Numbered from the stretch's first letter, positions 22,938-36,220 are shown. The stretch: 64,000 nt of DNA from Mauremys mutica (GCF_020497125.1 NW_025422895.1:806001-870000), one strand, 5' to 3'. The notes: generated from the sequence alone by a model not told the origin. Made by a program: numbers and translations.

Positions 22938-23235
22938 GCTTGCTGTGTTATGGCATCTGCACAGTTCACCAAGCAAAAAAAGGCGCGAAACGGTTGTCTG
23001 CTGCTCAGGGAGGGAGCGGTGAGGCTGTACCCAGAACCACACGCGACAATGATTTTTGCCCCATCAGGTACTAGGATCTCAATCCGGAAATGCCAAGGGG
23101 CGGGGGAGGCTGCGGGAACTATGGGATAGCTACGGGATAGCTACCCACAGTGCAACGCTCCAGAAATCGACGCTAGCCTCGGACCATGGAGGCACACTAC
23201 CGATTTAATCTGCTTAGTGTGGCCGCGCGCACTCG
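22938..23235 (-). other. Harbinger right non-coding region upstream of the transposase
   Basis: About 300 bp lie between the N-terminal coding part and the octamer/TATA cluster of the right end. The tandem 11-bp repeats and the CCCACAGTGCA motif lie here. It is the presumed 5' leader of the transposase gene. No further coding signal was seen. Confidence 0.5.
23123..23154 (+). repeat. Subterminal tandem repeat and direct repeat, right copy
   Basis: Two perfect 11-bp copies of GGGATAGCTAC lie head to tail at 23123-23133 and 23134-23144. They run straight into CCCACAGTGCA (23144-23154), the motif also found at 19332. It is a candidate recognition region of the right end. Confidence 0.65.
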
Positions 23236-23275
23236 ATTTTATAAAATCTGTTTTACAAAACCGGTTTATGCAAAT
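23236..23275 (-). promoter_or_regulatory. Octamer plus TATA cluster at the Harbinger right end
   Basis: On the minus strand ATTTGCAT (23275-23268) lies about 20 bp upstream of the palindrome ATTTTATAAAAT (23236-23247), which contains TATAAAA. The order and direction suit transcription of the transposase. The spacing is much tighter than in the satellite, where about 105 bp separate octamer and TATA. AAACCGGTTT lies between them. Activity is inference. Confidence 0.45.
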
Positions 23276-23289
23276 TCGGAATAGTCCCG

Positions 23290-23305
23290 TAGTGTAGACG
23301 TACCC
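23290..23305 (-). repeat. Harbinger right terminal inverted repeat
   Basis: TAGTGTAGACGTACCC on the plus strand is the inverted partner of the left end. It is followed by the ACA target duplication and then satellite sequence that continues the interrupted unit. Confidence 0.88.
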
Positions 23306-23308
23306 ACA
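23306..23308. repeat. Harbinger target site duplication, right copy (ACA)
   Basis: This is the second ACA, followed by GATGCAAATCC, the satellite octamer. It pairs with the copy at 19107. Confidence 0.8.
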
Positions 23309-26300
23309 GATGCAAATCCACAAAGACAGATGGAAATACAAATAACTGCTCCTCCAATGGGAACACTCCCACCCAAACTCCCCTGTTCACCGCTCTGTTT
23401 CCTGGCTCCTGTGCCGCTGCCTGGCTTGGGGGCCGATTTATAAGCCCCTCCTCAGCCTAGCTCCGACCCCTACTCAGGGCGTCGCTGTCCGCTCAGCAGA
23501 CTGCCCGAGGGGCCTCTACAGAGAGATACAAGCACTACAAAGACAGATGCAAATCCACAAAACAGATGCAAATCCAAATAACTGCTCCTCCAATGGGAAC
23601 TCTCCAACGCAATCTCCCCTGTTAGCTGGCTCCTGTGCCGCTGCCTGGCTGGGTGGCCGCTTTTATAGGCCCCTCCTCAGCGTAGCTCCGCCCCCTACTC
23701 AGGGCGCCGCTGTCCGCTCAGCAGTCTGCCCCGACGGGCCTCTAGAGAGAGGTACAAGCACTACAAAGACAGATGCAAATGCACAAAGACAGATGCAATT
23801 CCAAATACCTGCTCCTACAATGGGAACACTCCCACCCAAACTTCCCTGTTCACCACTCTGTTTGCTGGCTCCTGTGCCGCTGCTTGGCTTGGGGGCCGAT
23901 TTATAAGCCCCTCCTCAGCCTACCTCCGCCCCCTACTCAGGGCGCCGCTGCCCGCTCAGCAGTCTGCCCCGACGGGCCTCTACAGAGAGATACAAGCACA
24001 ACAAAGACAGATGCAAATCCAAATACCTGCTCCTCCAATGGGAACTCTCCCACGCAATCTCCCCTGTTCGCCGCACTGTTCGCTGGCTCCTGTGCCGCTG
24101 CTCGCTGGCTTCTATGCCGCTGCCTGGCTGGGCGGCCGCTTTTATAGGCCCTTCCTCAGCCTAGCTCCGCCCCCTACTCAGGGCGCCGCTGCCCGCTCAG
24201 CAGTCTGACCCGACGGGCCTCTACAGAGAGATAGAAGCACTGCAAAGACAGAGATGCAAATCCAAATACCTGCTCCTCCACTGGGAAGTCTCCCAGGTAA
24301 ACTCCACTCTTCGCTGGCTCCTGTGCCGCTGCCTGGCTGGGCGGCCGCTTTATAGGCCCCTCCTCATCCTAGCTCCGCCCCCTACTCAGAGCGCCGCTGC
24401 CCGCTCAGCAGTCTGCCCCGACGGCCCTCTACAGAGACACACAAGCACTACAAAGACAGATGCCATCCACAAAGACAGATGCAAATCCATATACCTGTTC
24501 CTCCCATGGGAACTCTCCCACGCAAACTCCCCTGTTCGCTGGCTCCTGTGCCGCTGCTCGCTGGCTTCTATGCCGCTGCCTGGCTGGGCAGCCGCTTTTA
24601 TAGGCCCTTCCTCAGCCTAGCTCCGCCCCCTACTCACGGCGCCGCTGCCCGCTCAGCAGTCTGCCCCGACGGGCCTCTACAGAGAGATACAAGCACTACA
24701 AAGACAGATGCAAATCCACAAAGACAGATGCAAACCCAAATACCTGCTCCTCCAATGGGAACTCTCCCACGGAAACGCCCCTGTTCGCTGGCTCCTGTGC
24801 CACTGCCTGGCTGGGCGGCCGCTTTTTTAGGCCTCTCCTCAGCCTAGCTCCGCCCCCCACTCAGGGCACCGCTGCCCGCACATCAGTCTGCCCCAACGGG
24901 CCTCTACAGAGAGATACAAGCACTACAAATACAGATGCGATCCACAAAGACAGATGCATATCCAAATACCTGCTCCTCCAATGGGAACTATGCCACGCAA
25001 ACTCCGCTGTTCGTAGCCCTGTTTGCTGGTTCCTGTGCCGCTGCCTGGCTTGGGGGCCGCTTTTATAGGCCCCTCCTCAGCCTAGCTCCGCCCCCTACTC
25101 TGGGCGCCGCTGCCAGCTCAGCAGTCTGCCCCAACGGGCCTCTACAGAGAGATACAAGCACTACAAAGACAGATGCAAATCCACAAAGACAGATGCAAAT
25201 CCAAATTCCTGCTCCTCCAATGGGAACTCTCCCACGCAAACGCTCCTGTTTGCTGGCTTCTCTGCAGCTGCCTGAATGGGCGGCCGCTTTTATAGGCCCC
25301 TCCTCAGCCTAGCTCCGCCCCCTACTCAGGGCGCCGCTGCCCGCTCAGCAGTCTGCCCCAACTGGCCTATACAGAGAGATACAAGCACTACAAATACAGA
25401 TGCAAATCCACAAATAGAGATGCAAATCCAAATACCTGCTCCTCCAGTGGGAACTCTCCCACGCAAACGCCCCTGTTCCCTGGCTCCTGTGCGGCTGCTC
25501 GCTGGCTCCTGTGCGGCTGCCTGGCTGGGCGGCCGCTTTTATAGGCCCCTCCTCAGCCTAGCTCCGCCCCCCACTCAGGGCACCCCTGCCCGCTCAGCAG
25601 TCTGCCCCGACGGCCTCTACAGAGAGATACAAGCACTACAAAGACAGATGCGATCCACAAAGACAGATGTAAATCCATATACCTGCTCCTCCAATGGGAA
25701 ATCTCGCACGCAAAGTCCCCTGTTTGCTGGCTCCTGTGCCGCTGCCTGGCTGGGCAGCCGCTTTTATAGGCCCATCCTCAGCCTAGCTCTGCCCGCTACT
25801 CAGGGCACCGCTGCCTGCTCAGCAGTCTGCCTCGACTGGCCTCTACAGAGAGATACAAGCACTAGAAAGACAGATGCAAATCCACAAGGACAGATGCAAA
25901 TCCAAATACCTGCTCCTCCAATGGGTAGTATCCCACACAAACTCCCCTGTTCGCAGCCCTGTTTGCTGGCTACTGTGCGGCTGCCTGAATGGGCAGCCGC
26001 TTTTATAGGCCCCTCCTCAGCCTAGCTCCGCCCCCTACTCAGGGCGCCGATGCCCGCTCAGCAGTCTGCCTCGACTGGCCTCTACAGAGAGATACAAGCA
26101 CTAGAAAGACAGATGCAAATCCACAAGGACAGATGCAAATCCAAATACCTGCTCCTCCAATGGGAACTCTCCCACGCAAACTCCCCTGTTCACTGTCTCC
26201 TGTGCCGCTGCTCGCTGGCTCCTGTGCCGCTGCCTGGCTCGGTGGCCACTTTTATAGGCCCCTCCTGAGCATAGCTCCGCCCCCTACTCAGGGCGCCGCT

Positions 26301-26345
26301 GCCGGCTCAGCAGTCTGCCCCGACGGGCCTCTACAGAGAGATACA

Positions 26346-29300
26346 AGCACTCCAAAGACAGATGCAAATCCACAAAGACAGATGCAAATCCAAATACCTG
26401 CTCCTCCAATGGGAACTTTCCCACTCAAAAACCCCTTTTCACCGCCCTGTTTTCTGGCTCCTGTGCCGCTGGGCGGCCGCTTTTACAGGCCCCTCCTCAG
26501 CCTAGCTCCGCCCCCTACTCAGGGCGCCGCTGTCCGCTCAGCAGTTTGCCCCGACGGGCCTCTACAGAGAGATACAAGCACTACAAAGACAGATGCAAAT
26601 CCACAAAGACAGATGCAAATCCAAATACCTGCTCCTCCAATGGGAACTCTCCAACACAAACTTCCCTGTTTGCAACCCTGTTTGCTGGCTCCTGTGCCGC
26701 TGCCTGGCTGGGTGCCGCTTTTATAGGCCCCTCCTCAGCCGAGCTCTGCCCCCTACTCAGGGCGCCGCTGCCCGCTCAGCAGTCTGCCCCGACGGGCCTC
26801 TACAGAGAGATACAAGCACTACAAAGACAGATGCAAATCCACAAAAAAGATGCAAATCCAAATACCTGCTCCTCCAATGGGAACTCTCCCATTAAAAGTC
26901 TCCTGTTCACTGGCTCTTGTGCCGCTGCTCGCTAGCTCCTGTGCATCTGCCAGGCAGAGCAGCCGCTTTTATAGGCCCCTTCTCAGCCTTGCTCCAACCC
27001 CTACTCAGGGCGCCGTTGCCCGCTCAGCAGTCTGCCCCGACGGGCCTCTACAGAGAGATACAAGCACTACAAAGACAGATGCAAATCCACAAAGACAGAT
27101 GCAAATCCAAATACCTGCTCCTCCAATGGGAACTCTCTCACGCAAACTCCTCTGTTCGTTGGCTCCTGTGCCGCTGCTCGCTGGCTCCTGTGCCGCTGCC
27201 TGGCTGGGCGGCCGCTTTTATAGGCTCCTACTCAGCCTAGCTCCGCCCACTACTCAGGGCTCCGCTGCCCGCTCAGCAGACTGCCCCGACGCATTCATAT
27301 CCACATAGAGAGAAGCAAATCCAAATACCTGCTCCTCCAATGGGAACTGTCCCACGCAAACTCCCCTGTTCGCCGCCCTGTTCGCTGCTCGCAGCTGTGC
27401 CGCTGCCTGGCTGGGCGGGTGCTTCTATAAGCCCCTCCTCAGCCTAGCTCCGCCGCTACTCAGGTCGCCACTGCCGGCTCATCAGTCTGCCCCGACGGGC
27501 CTCTACAGAGATATACAAGCACTACAAAGACAGAGATGCAAATCCAAATACCTGCTCTTCCAATGGGAACTCTCCCACGCAAACTCCCCTGTTCACCGCC
27601 GTGTTTGCTGGCTCCTGTGCAGCTTTCTGGCTTGGCGGCCGCTTTTATAGGCCCCTCCTCAGCCTAGCTCCGCCTCCTACTCCGGGCGCCGCTGCCCGCT
27701 CAGCAGTCTGCCCCGAAGGGCCTCTACAGAGAGATATAAACACTACAAAGATAGGTTTCAAATCCAATTACCTGCTCCTCCAATAGGAACTCTCCGACGC
27801 AATTACCCTGTTCACCGCCTGTTCTCTGCTCGCAGCTGTGCCGCTGCCTGGCTGGGCGGCCGCTTTTATAGTCCCCTCCTCAGCATAGCTCCGCCCCCTA
27901 CTCAGGGCGCCGCTGCTCGTTCAGCAGTATGCCCCGACGGGCCTCTACAGAGAGATACAAGCACTACAAAGACAGATGCAAATCCACTAAAAAGATGCAA
28001 ATCCAATTACCTGCTCCTCCAATGGGAACTCTCCCATGCAAACTCCCCTGCTCACTGGCTCCTGTGCCGCTGCTCGCTGGCTCCTGTGCATATGCGTGGC
28101 AGAGCGGCCGCTTTTATAGGCCGCTTCTCAGCCTTGCTCCGCCCCCTACTCAGGGCACCGCTGCAAGCTCAGCAGACTGCCCTGACGGGCATCTACAGAG
28201 AGATAAAAGCACTAGAAAGACAAATGCAAATCCACAAGGACAGATGCAAATCCAAATACCTGCTCCTCCAATGGTAACTCTCCCACGCAAACTCCACGGT
28301 TCGCTGGCTCCTCTGCCGCTGTCTGGCTGGGCGGCCGCTTTTATAGGCCCCTCCTCAGCCTAGCTCCGCCTCCTACTCTGGGCGCCGCTGCCCGCTCAGC
28401 AGTCAGCCCCGACGGGCCTCTACAGAGAGACACAAGCACTACAAAGACAGATGCAAATACACAAATAGAGATGCAAATCCAAATTCCTGCTCCTCCAATG
28501 GGAACTCTCCCACGCAAACTCCCTTTTTGCCGCTCTGTTTGCTGGTTCCTGTACCGCTGCCTGGCTGGGCGACCGCTTTTATAGGCCCCTCCTCAGCCTA
28601 GCTCCGCCTCCTATTCTGGGCGCCGCTGCCCGCTAAGCAGTCTGACCTGACGTGCCTCTACAGAGAGATACAAGCACTGCAAAGACAGTGATGAAAATCC
28701 AAATACCTGCTCCTCCAATGGGAACTCTGGCACACAAACTCCCCTGTTTGCTGGCTCCTGTGCCGCTGCCTGGCTGAGCGGCCGCTTTTATATGCCCCTC
28801 CTCAGCCTAGCTCCGCCCCCTACACAGGGCGCCGCTGCCCGCTCAGCAGTCTGCCCCGACGGGCCTCTACAGAGAGATACAAGCACTACAAAGACAGATG
28901 CAAATCCACAAAACAGACGCAAATCCAAATACCTGCCCCTCCAATGGGAACTTTCCCACTCAAAACCCCCTTTTCACCGAACTGTTTTCTGGCTCCTGTG
29001 CCGCTGCCTGGCTGGGCAGCCGCTTTTATAGTCTCCTCCTCAGCCTAGCTCCGCCCCCTACTCAGGGCGCCGCTGCCCGCTCAGCAGACTGCCCCGACTT
29101 GCCTCTACAGAGAGATACAAGCACTACAAGAAAGTTGCAAATCCAAATACCTGCTCCTCCAATGGGAACTCTCCCACGCAAATTCCCCTGTTCACTGGCT
29201 CCTGTGCCGCTGCTCGCTAGCTCCTGTGCATCTGCCAGGCAGAGTAGCCGCTTTTATAGGCCCCTCCTCAGCCTAGCTCCGCCCCCTACTCAGGGCTCCA

Positions 29301-31470
29301 CAGCCCGCTCAGCAGTCTGCCCCGACGGGCCTCTAGAGAGATATACAAGCACTACAAAGAATTGGAAATCCACAAACACAGATGCAAATCCAAATACCTG
29401 CTCCCCCAATGGGAACTCTCCCACTCAAACTCCCCTGTTCGCAACCCTTTTTACTGGCTCCTGTGCCGCTGCCTGGCTGGGTGACCGGTTTTATAGGCCC
29501 CTCCTTAGCCTAGCTCCGCCCCCTACTCAGGGCGCCGCAGCTCGCTCAGCAGTCTGCCCCGACGGGCCTCAACAGAGATATACAAGCACTACAAAGACAG
29601 ATGCAAATCCACAAAAAAGATGCAATTCCAAATACCTGCTCCTCCAATAGGAACTCTCCCACGCAAAGTCCCCTGGTCACTGGCTCCTGTGCCGCTGCTC
29701 GCTAGCTCCTGTGCATCTGCCAGGCAGAGCAGCCGCTTTTATAGGCCCCTCCTCAGCCTAGCTCCGCCCCCTACTCAGGGCTCCACAGCCCGCTCAGCAG
29801 TCTGCCCCGACGGGCCTCTAGAGAGATATGCAAGCACTACAAAGAATTGGAAATCCACAAAGACAGATGCAAATCCAAATACCTGCTCCTCCAATGGGAA
29901 CTCTCCCACGCAAAGTCACCTGTTCGCCGGCTCCTGTACCGCTGCTTGCAGCTTTGCTGCTGCCTGGCTGGGCGGCTGATTTATAGGCCCCTCAACAGCC
30001 TAGCTCCGCCCCCTACTCAGGGCGCTGCAGCCCGCTCAGCAGTCTGCCCCGACGGGCCTCTACAGAAAGATACAAGCACTACAAAAACACATGCAAATAC
30101 ACAAAGACAGATGCAAATACAAATACCTGCTCCTCCAATGGGAACTCCAGCACACAAACTCCCCTATTTGCTGGCTCCTGTTCCGCTGCTCGCTGGCTCC
30201 TGTGCCGCAGCCTGGCTAGGCGGCGGCTTTTATAGGCCCCTCCTCAGCCTAGCTCCGCCCCCTACTCAGGGCGCCGCTGTCCGCTCAGCAGACTGCCCCG
30301 AGGGGCCTCTACAGAGAGATACAAGCACTACAAAGACAAATGCAAATTCACAAAGACAGATGCAAATCCAAATACCTGCTTCTCCATTTGGAACTCTCCC
30401 ACGCAAAGTCCCCTGTTCGCCGGCTCCTGTACCGTTGCTCGCAGCTTTGCCGCTGCCTGGCTGGGCGGCCGCTTTTACAGGCCCCTCCTCAGCCTAGCTC
30501 CGCACCCTACTCAGGGCGCCGCTGCCCGCTCAGCAGTCTGCCCCGACGGGCCTCTACAGAGAGATACAAGCACTACAAAGACAGATGCAAATCCACAAAG
30601 ACAGATGCAAATCCAAATACCTGCTTCTCCAATGGGAACTCTCCCACGGAAACGCCCCTGTTCGCTGGTTTCTGTGCCGCTGCCTGGCTGGGCGGCCGCT
30701 TTTATAGGCCCCTCCTCAGCCTAGCTCCGCCCCCTACTTAGGGCGCCTCTGCCCGCTCAGCAGTCTGCCCCGACGGGCCCCTACAGAAAGATAAAAGCAC
30801 TACAAAGACAGATGCAAATCCACAAAGACAGATGCAAATCCAAATACCTGCTCCTCCAATGGGAACTATCCCACACAATCTCCCCTGTTTGCTGGTTCCT
30901 GTGCGGCTGCCTGGCTTGGCGGCCGCTTTTATAGGCCCCTCCTCAGCCTAGCTCCGCCTCCTACTCTGGGCGCCGCTGCCCGCTCAGCAGTCAGCCCCGA
31001 CGGGCCTCTACAGAGAGACACAAGCACTACAAAGACAGATGCAAATACACAAATAGAGATGCAAATCCCAATTCCTGCTCCTCCAATGGGAACTCTCCCA
31101 CGCAAACTCCCTTTTTGCCGCTCTGTTTGCTGGTTCCTGTACCGCTGCCTGGCTGGGCGACCGCTTTTATAGGCCCCTCCTCAGCCTAGCTCCGCCTCCT
31201 ATTCTGGGCGCCGCTGCCCGCTCAGCAGTCTGCCCCGACGGGCCTCTATAGAGAGATACAAGCACTCCAAAGACAGATGCAAATCCACAAAGACAGATGC
31301 AAATCCAAATACCTGCTCCTCCAATGGGAACTTTCCCACTCAAAAACCCCTTTTCACCGCCCTGTTTTCTGGCTCCTGTGCCGCTGGGCGGCCGCTTTTA
31401 CAGGCCCCTCCTCAGCCTAGCTCCGCCCCCTACTCAGGGCGCCGCTGTCCGCTCAGCAGTTTGCCCCGAC
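26346..31470. repeat. Duplicated unit with shortened spacer (26346-26555 and 31261-31470)
   Basis: About 200 bp are repeated with a constant offset of 4915. Shared private variants are AGCACTCCAAAGACAG, AACTTTCCCACTCAAAAACC, CTGTGCCGCTGGGCGGCCGC (loss of the CTGGCTG stretch) and GCAGTTTGCCCCGACGGG. A neighbouring block at about 28.36-28.62 kb recurs at about 30.95-31.21 kb with offset 2588, so the 31-kb region is a mosaic of two different sources. Confidence 0.8.
27280..27325. repeat. Unit with an atypical spacer
   Basis: After CTGCCCCGAC the expected GGGCCTCTACAGAGAG stretch is replaced by GCATTCATATCCACATAG, removing one octamer subrepeat and the purine/pyrimidine tract. The following AAGCAAATCC keeps only a damaged octamer. 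Confidence 0.65.
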
Positions 31471-31506
31471 GGGCCTCTACAGAGAGATACAAGCACTACA
31501 AAGACA

Positions 31507-34500
31507 GATGGATATCCACAAAGACAGATGCAAATCCAAATACCTGTTCCTCCAATGGCAACTCTCCCAAGCAAATGCCCCTTTTCCCTGGCTCCTGTGC
31601 CGCTGCTCGCTGGCTCCTGTGCCCCTGACTGGCTGGGCGGCCGCTTTTATAGACCCCTCCTCAGCCTAGCTCCGCCCCCCTAATCAGGGCGCCGCCTGCC
31701 CACTCAGCAGTCTGCCCCGACGGGCCTCTACAGAGAGATACAAGCACTACAAAGACAGATGCAAATCCACAAAGACAGACGCAAATCCAAATACCTGCTC
31801 CTCCAATGGGAACTTTCCCACTCAAAAACCCCCTTTCACCGCCCTGTTTTCTGGCTCCTGTGCCGCTGCCTGGCTGGGCGGCCACTTTTACAGGCCCCTC
31901 CTCAGCCTAGCTCCGCCCCCTACTCAGGGCGCCGCTGCCCGCTCAGCAGTCTGCCCCGACGGGCCTCTACAGGGAGATACAAGCACTACAAAGAGAGATG
32001 CAAATCCACAAAGACAAATGCAAATCCAAATACCTGCTCCTCCAATGGGAACTCTCCCATTCAAAGTCCCCTGTTCACTGGCTCCTGTGCCGCTGCTCGC
32101 TAGCTCCTGTGCATCTGCCAGGCAGAGCGGCCGCTTTTATAGGCCAATTCTCAGCCTTGCTCCGCCCCCTACTCAGGGAGCCGATGCCTGCTCAGCAGAC
32201 TGACCCGACGGGCATCTACAGAGAGATACAAGCACTACAAAGACAAATGCAAATCCACAAAGACAGATGCAAATCCAAATACCTGCTCCTCCAATGGGAA
32301 CTCTCCCACGGAAACTCCCCTGTTCGCTGCCTCCTGCGCCGCTGCTCGCTGGCTCCTGTGCCGCTGCCTGGCTGGGCAGCCGCTTTTATAGGCCGCTCCT
32401 CAACCTAGCTCCGCCCCCTACTCTGGGCGCCGCTGCCCGCTCAGCAGACTGCCCCGACGGGCCTCTACAGAGAGATACAAGGACTACAAAGACAGATGCA
32501 AATCCACAAAAATGATGCAAATCCAAATACCTGCTCCTCCAATGGGAACTCTCCCATGCAAACGCCCCTGTTCACTGCCTCCTGTGCAGCTGCTCGCTGG
32601 CTCCTGTGCCGCTGTTTGGCTGCGTGGCCGCTTTTATAGGCCCCTCCTCAGCCTAGCTCCGCCCCCTATTCTGGGCGCCGCTGCCCGCACAGCAGTCTGC
32701 CCTGACGGGCCTCTACAGAGAGATACAAGCCCTAGAAAGACAGATGCAAATCCACAAGGACAGATGCAAATCCAAATACCTGCTCCTCCAATGGGATCTC
32801 TCCCACGCAAACTCCCCTGTTCGCTGGCTCCCATGCCGCTGCCTGCCTGGGCCGCCGCTTTTATAGGCCCCTCCTCAGCCGACCTCCGCCCCCTACTCAG
32901 GGCGCTGCTGCCCGCTGAGCAGTCTGCCGCGACGGGCCTCTACAGAAAGATACAAGCACTACAAAGAGAGGTGCAAATCTACAAAGACAGGTGCAAATCC
33001 AAATACCTGCTCCTCCAATGGGAACTCTCCCACGCAAACACTTCCCTGTTCGCTGGCTCCTGTGCCACGGCTCCCTGGCACCTGTGCCGCTGCCTGGCTG
33101 GGCTTCCGCTTTTATAGGCCCCTCCTCATCCTAGCTCCGCCTCCTACTCAGGGCGCTGCTGCCCGCTCACCATTCTGCCCCGACGGGCCTCTACAGAGAG
33201 ATACAAGCATTACAAAGACAGATGCAAATCCACAAAGACAGATGCAAATCCAAATATTTGCTCCTCCAATGGGAACTCTCCCACGCAAACTCCCCTGTTC
33301 GCTGGCTCCTGTGCCGCTGCAGGGCTGGGCGGCCGCTTTTATAGGCCCCTCCTCAGCCTACCTCCGCCCCCTACTCAGGGCGCCGCTGCCCGCTCAGCAG
33401 TCTGCGCCGACGGGCCTCTAGAGAGATATACAAGCACTACAAAGACAGATGCAAATCCACAAAGACAGATGCAAATCCAAATACCTGCTCCTCCAATGGT
33501 AACTCTCCCACGCAAACGCCCCTGTTCGCTGGCTCCTGTGCCGCTGCTCGCTGGCTCCTGTGCCGCTGCCAGGCTGGCGGCCGCTTTTATAGGCCCCTCC
33601 TCAGTCTAGCTCCGCCCCCTACTCAGGGCGCCGCTGCCCGCTCAGCAGTCTGTCCCGACGGGCCTCTACAGAGAGATACAACTACTACAAAGGCAGATGC
33701 AAATCCAAATACCTGCTCCTCCAATTGGAACTCTCCCACGCAAACTCCCCTGTTCACTGGCTCCTGTGCCGCTGCTCGCAGGCTCCTGTGCCGCTGCCTG
33801 GCTGGGCAGCCGCTTTTAAAGGCCCTTCCTCAGCATAACTCCGCACCCTACTCAGGGCGCTGCTGCCCGCTCAGCAGTCAACCCGACGTGCCTCTACAGA
33901 GTGATACAAGCACTGCAAAGAGAGATGCAATTCCTCAAATACAGATTCTAATCCAAATACCTGCTCCTCCAATGGGAACTCTCCCACGCAAACTCCCCTT
34001 TTCGCTGGCTCCTGTGCCGCTGCTCGCTGGCTCCTGTGCCGCTTCCTGGCTGGGCGTCCGCTTTTAAAGGCCCTTCCTCAGCATAACTCCGCCCCCTACT
34101 CTGGGCGCCGTTGCCCGCTCAGCAGTCTGCCCCGACGGGCCTCTACAGAGAGATACAAGCACTACAAAGACAGATGCAAATCCACAAATATATTGCAAAT
34201 CCAAATACCTGCTCCTCCAATGGGAACTCTCCCATGCAAACTCCCCTGTTCACTGGCTCCTGTGCCACTTCTCGCTGTCGCCTGTGCATCTGCCAGGCAG
34301 AGCGGCCGCTTTAAAGGCCCCTTCTCAGCCTTTCTCCGCCCTCTACTCAGGGCGCCGCTGCCCGCTCAGCAGACTGCCCCGACGGGCATCTATGGAGAGT
34401 TACAAGAACTACAAAGACAAATGCAATTCCACAAAGACAGACGGAAATCCAAATACCTGCTCCTCCAATGGGAACTCTCCAACGCAAACTCCCCTGTTCG

Positions 34501-35580
34501 CTGCCTCCTGTGCCGCTGCTCGCTGGCTCCTGTGCCGCTGCCTGGCTGGGCAGCCGCTTTTATAGGCCCCTCCTCAGCCTAGTTCCGCCCCCTACTCTGG
34601 CCGCCGCTGCCCGATCAGCAGTCTGCCCCGACGGGCCTCTAAGAGAGATACAAGCACTACAAAGACAGATTCAAATCCAGAAGGACAATTGCAAATCCAA
34701 ATACCTGCTCCTCCAATGGGAACTCTCCCACGCAAACTCCCCTGTTCGCTGACTCCTGTGCCGCTGCCGGGCTGGGTGGCCGCTTTTATAGGCCCCTCCT
34801 CAGCCTAGATCCGCCCCCTACTCAGGGCGCAGCTGCCCGCTCAGCAGTCTGCGCCGACGGGCCTCTAGAGAGAGATACAAGCACTACAAAGACAGATGCA
34901 AATCCACAAAGACAGATGCAAATCCAAATACCTGCTCCTCCAATGGGTACTCTCCCACGCAAAGGCCCTGGTTCGCTGGCTTCTCTTCCGCTGCCTGAAT
35001 GGGCGTCCGCTTTTATAGGCCTCTCCTCAGCCTAGCTCCGCCCCCTACTCAGGGCACCGGTGCCCGCTCAGTAGTCTGCCGCGACGGGCCTCTACAGAGA
35101 GATACAAGCACTACAAAGACAGATGCAAATCCACAAAGAGAGATGCAAATCCATATACCTGCTCCTCCAATGAGAACTCTCCCACGGAAACGCCCCTGTT
35201 CGCTGGTTTCTGTGCCGCTGCTTGCTGGCTCCTTCACCGCTGCCTGGCTGGGCGGCCGCTTTTATAGGCCCCTCCTCAGCCTAGCTCCGCCTCCTACTCA
35301 GGGCGCCGCTGCCCGCTCAGTAGTCTGCCGCGACGGGCCTCTACAGAGAGATACAAGCACTACAAAGACAGATGGATATCCACAAAGACAGACGCAAATC
35401 CAAATACCTGTTCCTCCAATGGCAACTCTCCCAAGCAAATGCCCCTTTTCCCTGGCTCCTGTGCCGCTGCTCGCTGGCTCCTGTGCCCCTGACTGGCTGG
35501 GCGGCCGCTTTTATAGACCCCTCCTCAGCCTAGCTCCGCCCCCCTAATCAGGGCGCCGCCTGCCCACTCAGCAGTCTGCC
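31507..35580. repeat. Duplicated unit (31507-31716 and 35371-35580)
   Basis: About 200 bp recur with an exact offset of 3864 and no indel. Private variants are GATGGATATCCACAAAGACAG-type spacer, AAGCAAATGCCCCTTTTCCC, CTCCTGTGCCCCTGACTGGC and GCCCCCCTAATCAGGGCGCC. The near identity indicates a very recent event. Confidence 0.82.
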
Positions 35581-36220
35581 CCGACGGGCCTCTACAGAGA
35601 GATACAAGCACTACAAAGACAGATGGATATCCACAAAGACAGATGCAAATCTAAATAACTGCTCCTGCAATTGGAACTTTCCCACGCAAACCCCCCTGAT
35701 TGCTGGCTCCTGTGCAGCTCCCTGGCTGGGCGTCCGCTTTTATAGGCCCCTCCTCAGTCTAGCTCCGCCCCCTACTCAGGGCGCCGCTGCCCGCTCAGCA
35801 GTCTGCCCCGACGGGCCTCTACAGAGAGATACAACTACTACAAAGGCAGATGCAAATCCAAATACCTGCTCCTCCAATTGGAACTCTCCCACGCAAACTC
35901 CCCTGTTCACTGGCTCCTGTGCCGCTGCTCGCAGGCTCCTGTGCCGCTGCCTGGCTGGGCAGCCGCTTTTAAAGGCCCTTCCTCAGCATAACTCCGCCCC
36001 CTACTCAGGGCGCTGCTGCCCGCTCAGCAGTCTGCCCCGACGTGCCTCTACAGAGTGATACAAGCACTGCAAAGAGAGATGCAAATCCTCAAATACAGAT
36101 GCAAATCCAAATACCTGCTGCTCCAATGGGAACTCTCCCACGCAAACTCCCCTCTCGCTGGCTCCTGTGCCGCTGCTCGCTGGCTCCTGTGCCGCTTCCT
36201 GGCTGGGCGTACGCTTTTAT
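33602..36220. repeat. Nine-unit offset duplication with decayed TATA (33602-34070 and 35755-36220)
   Basis: Two units recur at an offset of about 2153 bp. Shared variants include ACAACTACTACAAAGGCAG, CCTCCAATTGGAACTCTCCC, CTTTTAAAGGCCCTTCC and CAGCATAACTCCGC. In these copies the TATA core is changed (TTTAAA in place of TTTATA on the plus strand), so the promoter-like element is weakened and the weakened form has been copied. Confidence 0.78.

Larger units (their letters stand above)
19110..23305 (+). mobile_element. PIF/Harbinger DNA transposon, full length, 4196 bp
   Basis: This is a complete class II element inserted in the satellite immediately beside an octamer motif. It has short terminal inverted repeats, a 3-bp target duplication and the two genes typical of animal PIF/Harbinger elements: a Myb/SANT-like DNA-binding protein (plus strand, two exons) and a DDE nuclease of the HARBI1 family (minus strand). 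The genes converge and end with polyadenylation signals about 30 bp apart. Base composition and codon structure differ sharply from the surrounding repeat. The SANT gene is open, but the transposase has a probable N-terminal frameshift, so autonomy is doubtful. Transposons of this two-gene type are, from general knowledge, numerous in turtles. The exact family name was not determined. Confidence 0.93.

Noticed and set aside
22535..23074. Plus-strand open frame opposite the transposase 5' part
   Set aside because: The minus strand carries the recognisable transposase. This frame has no family features and is a shadow.
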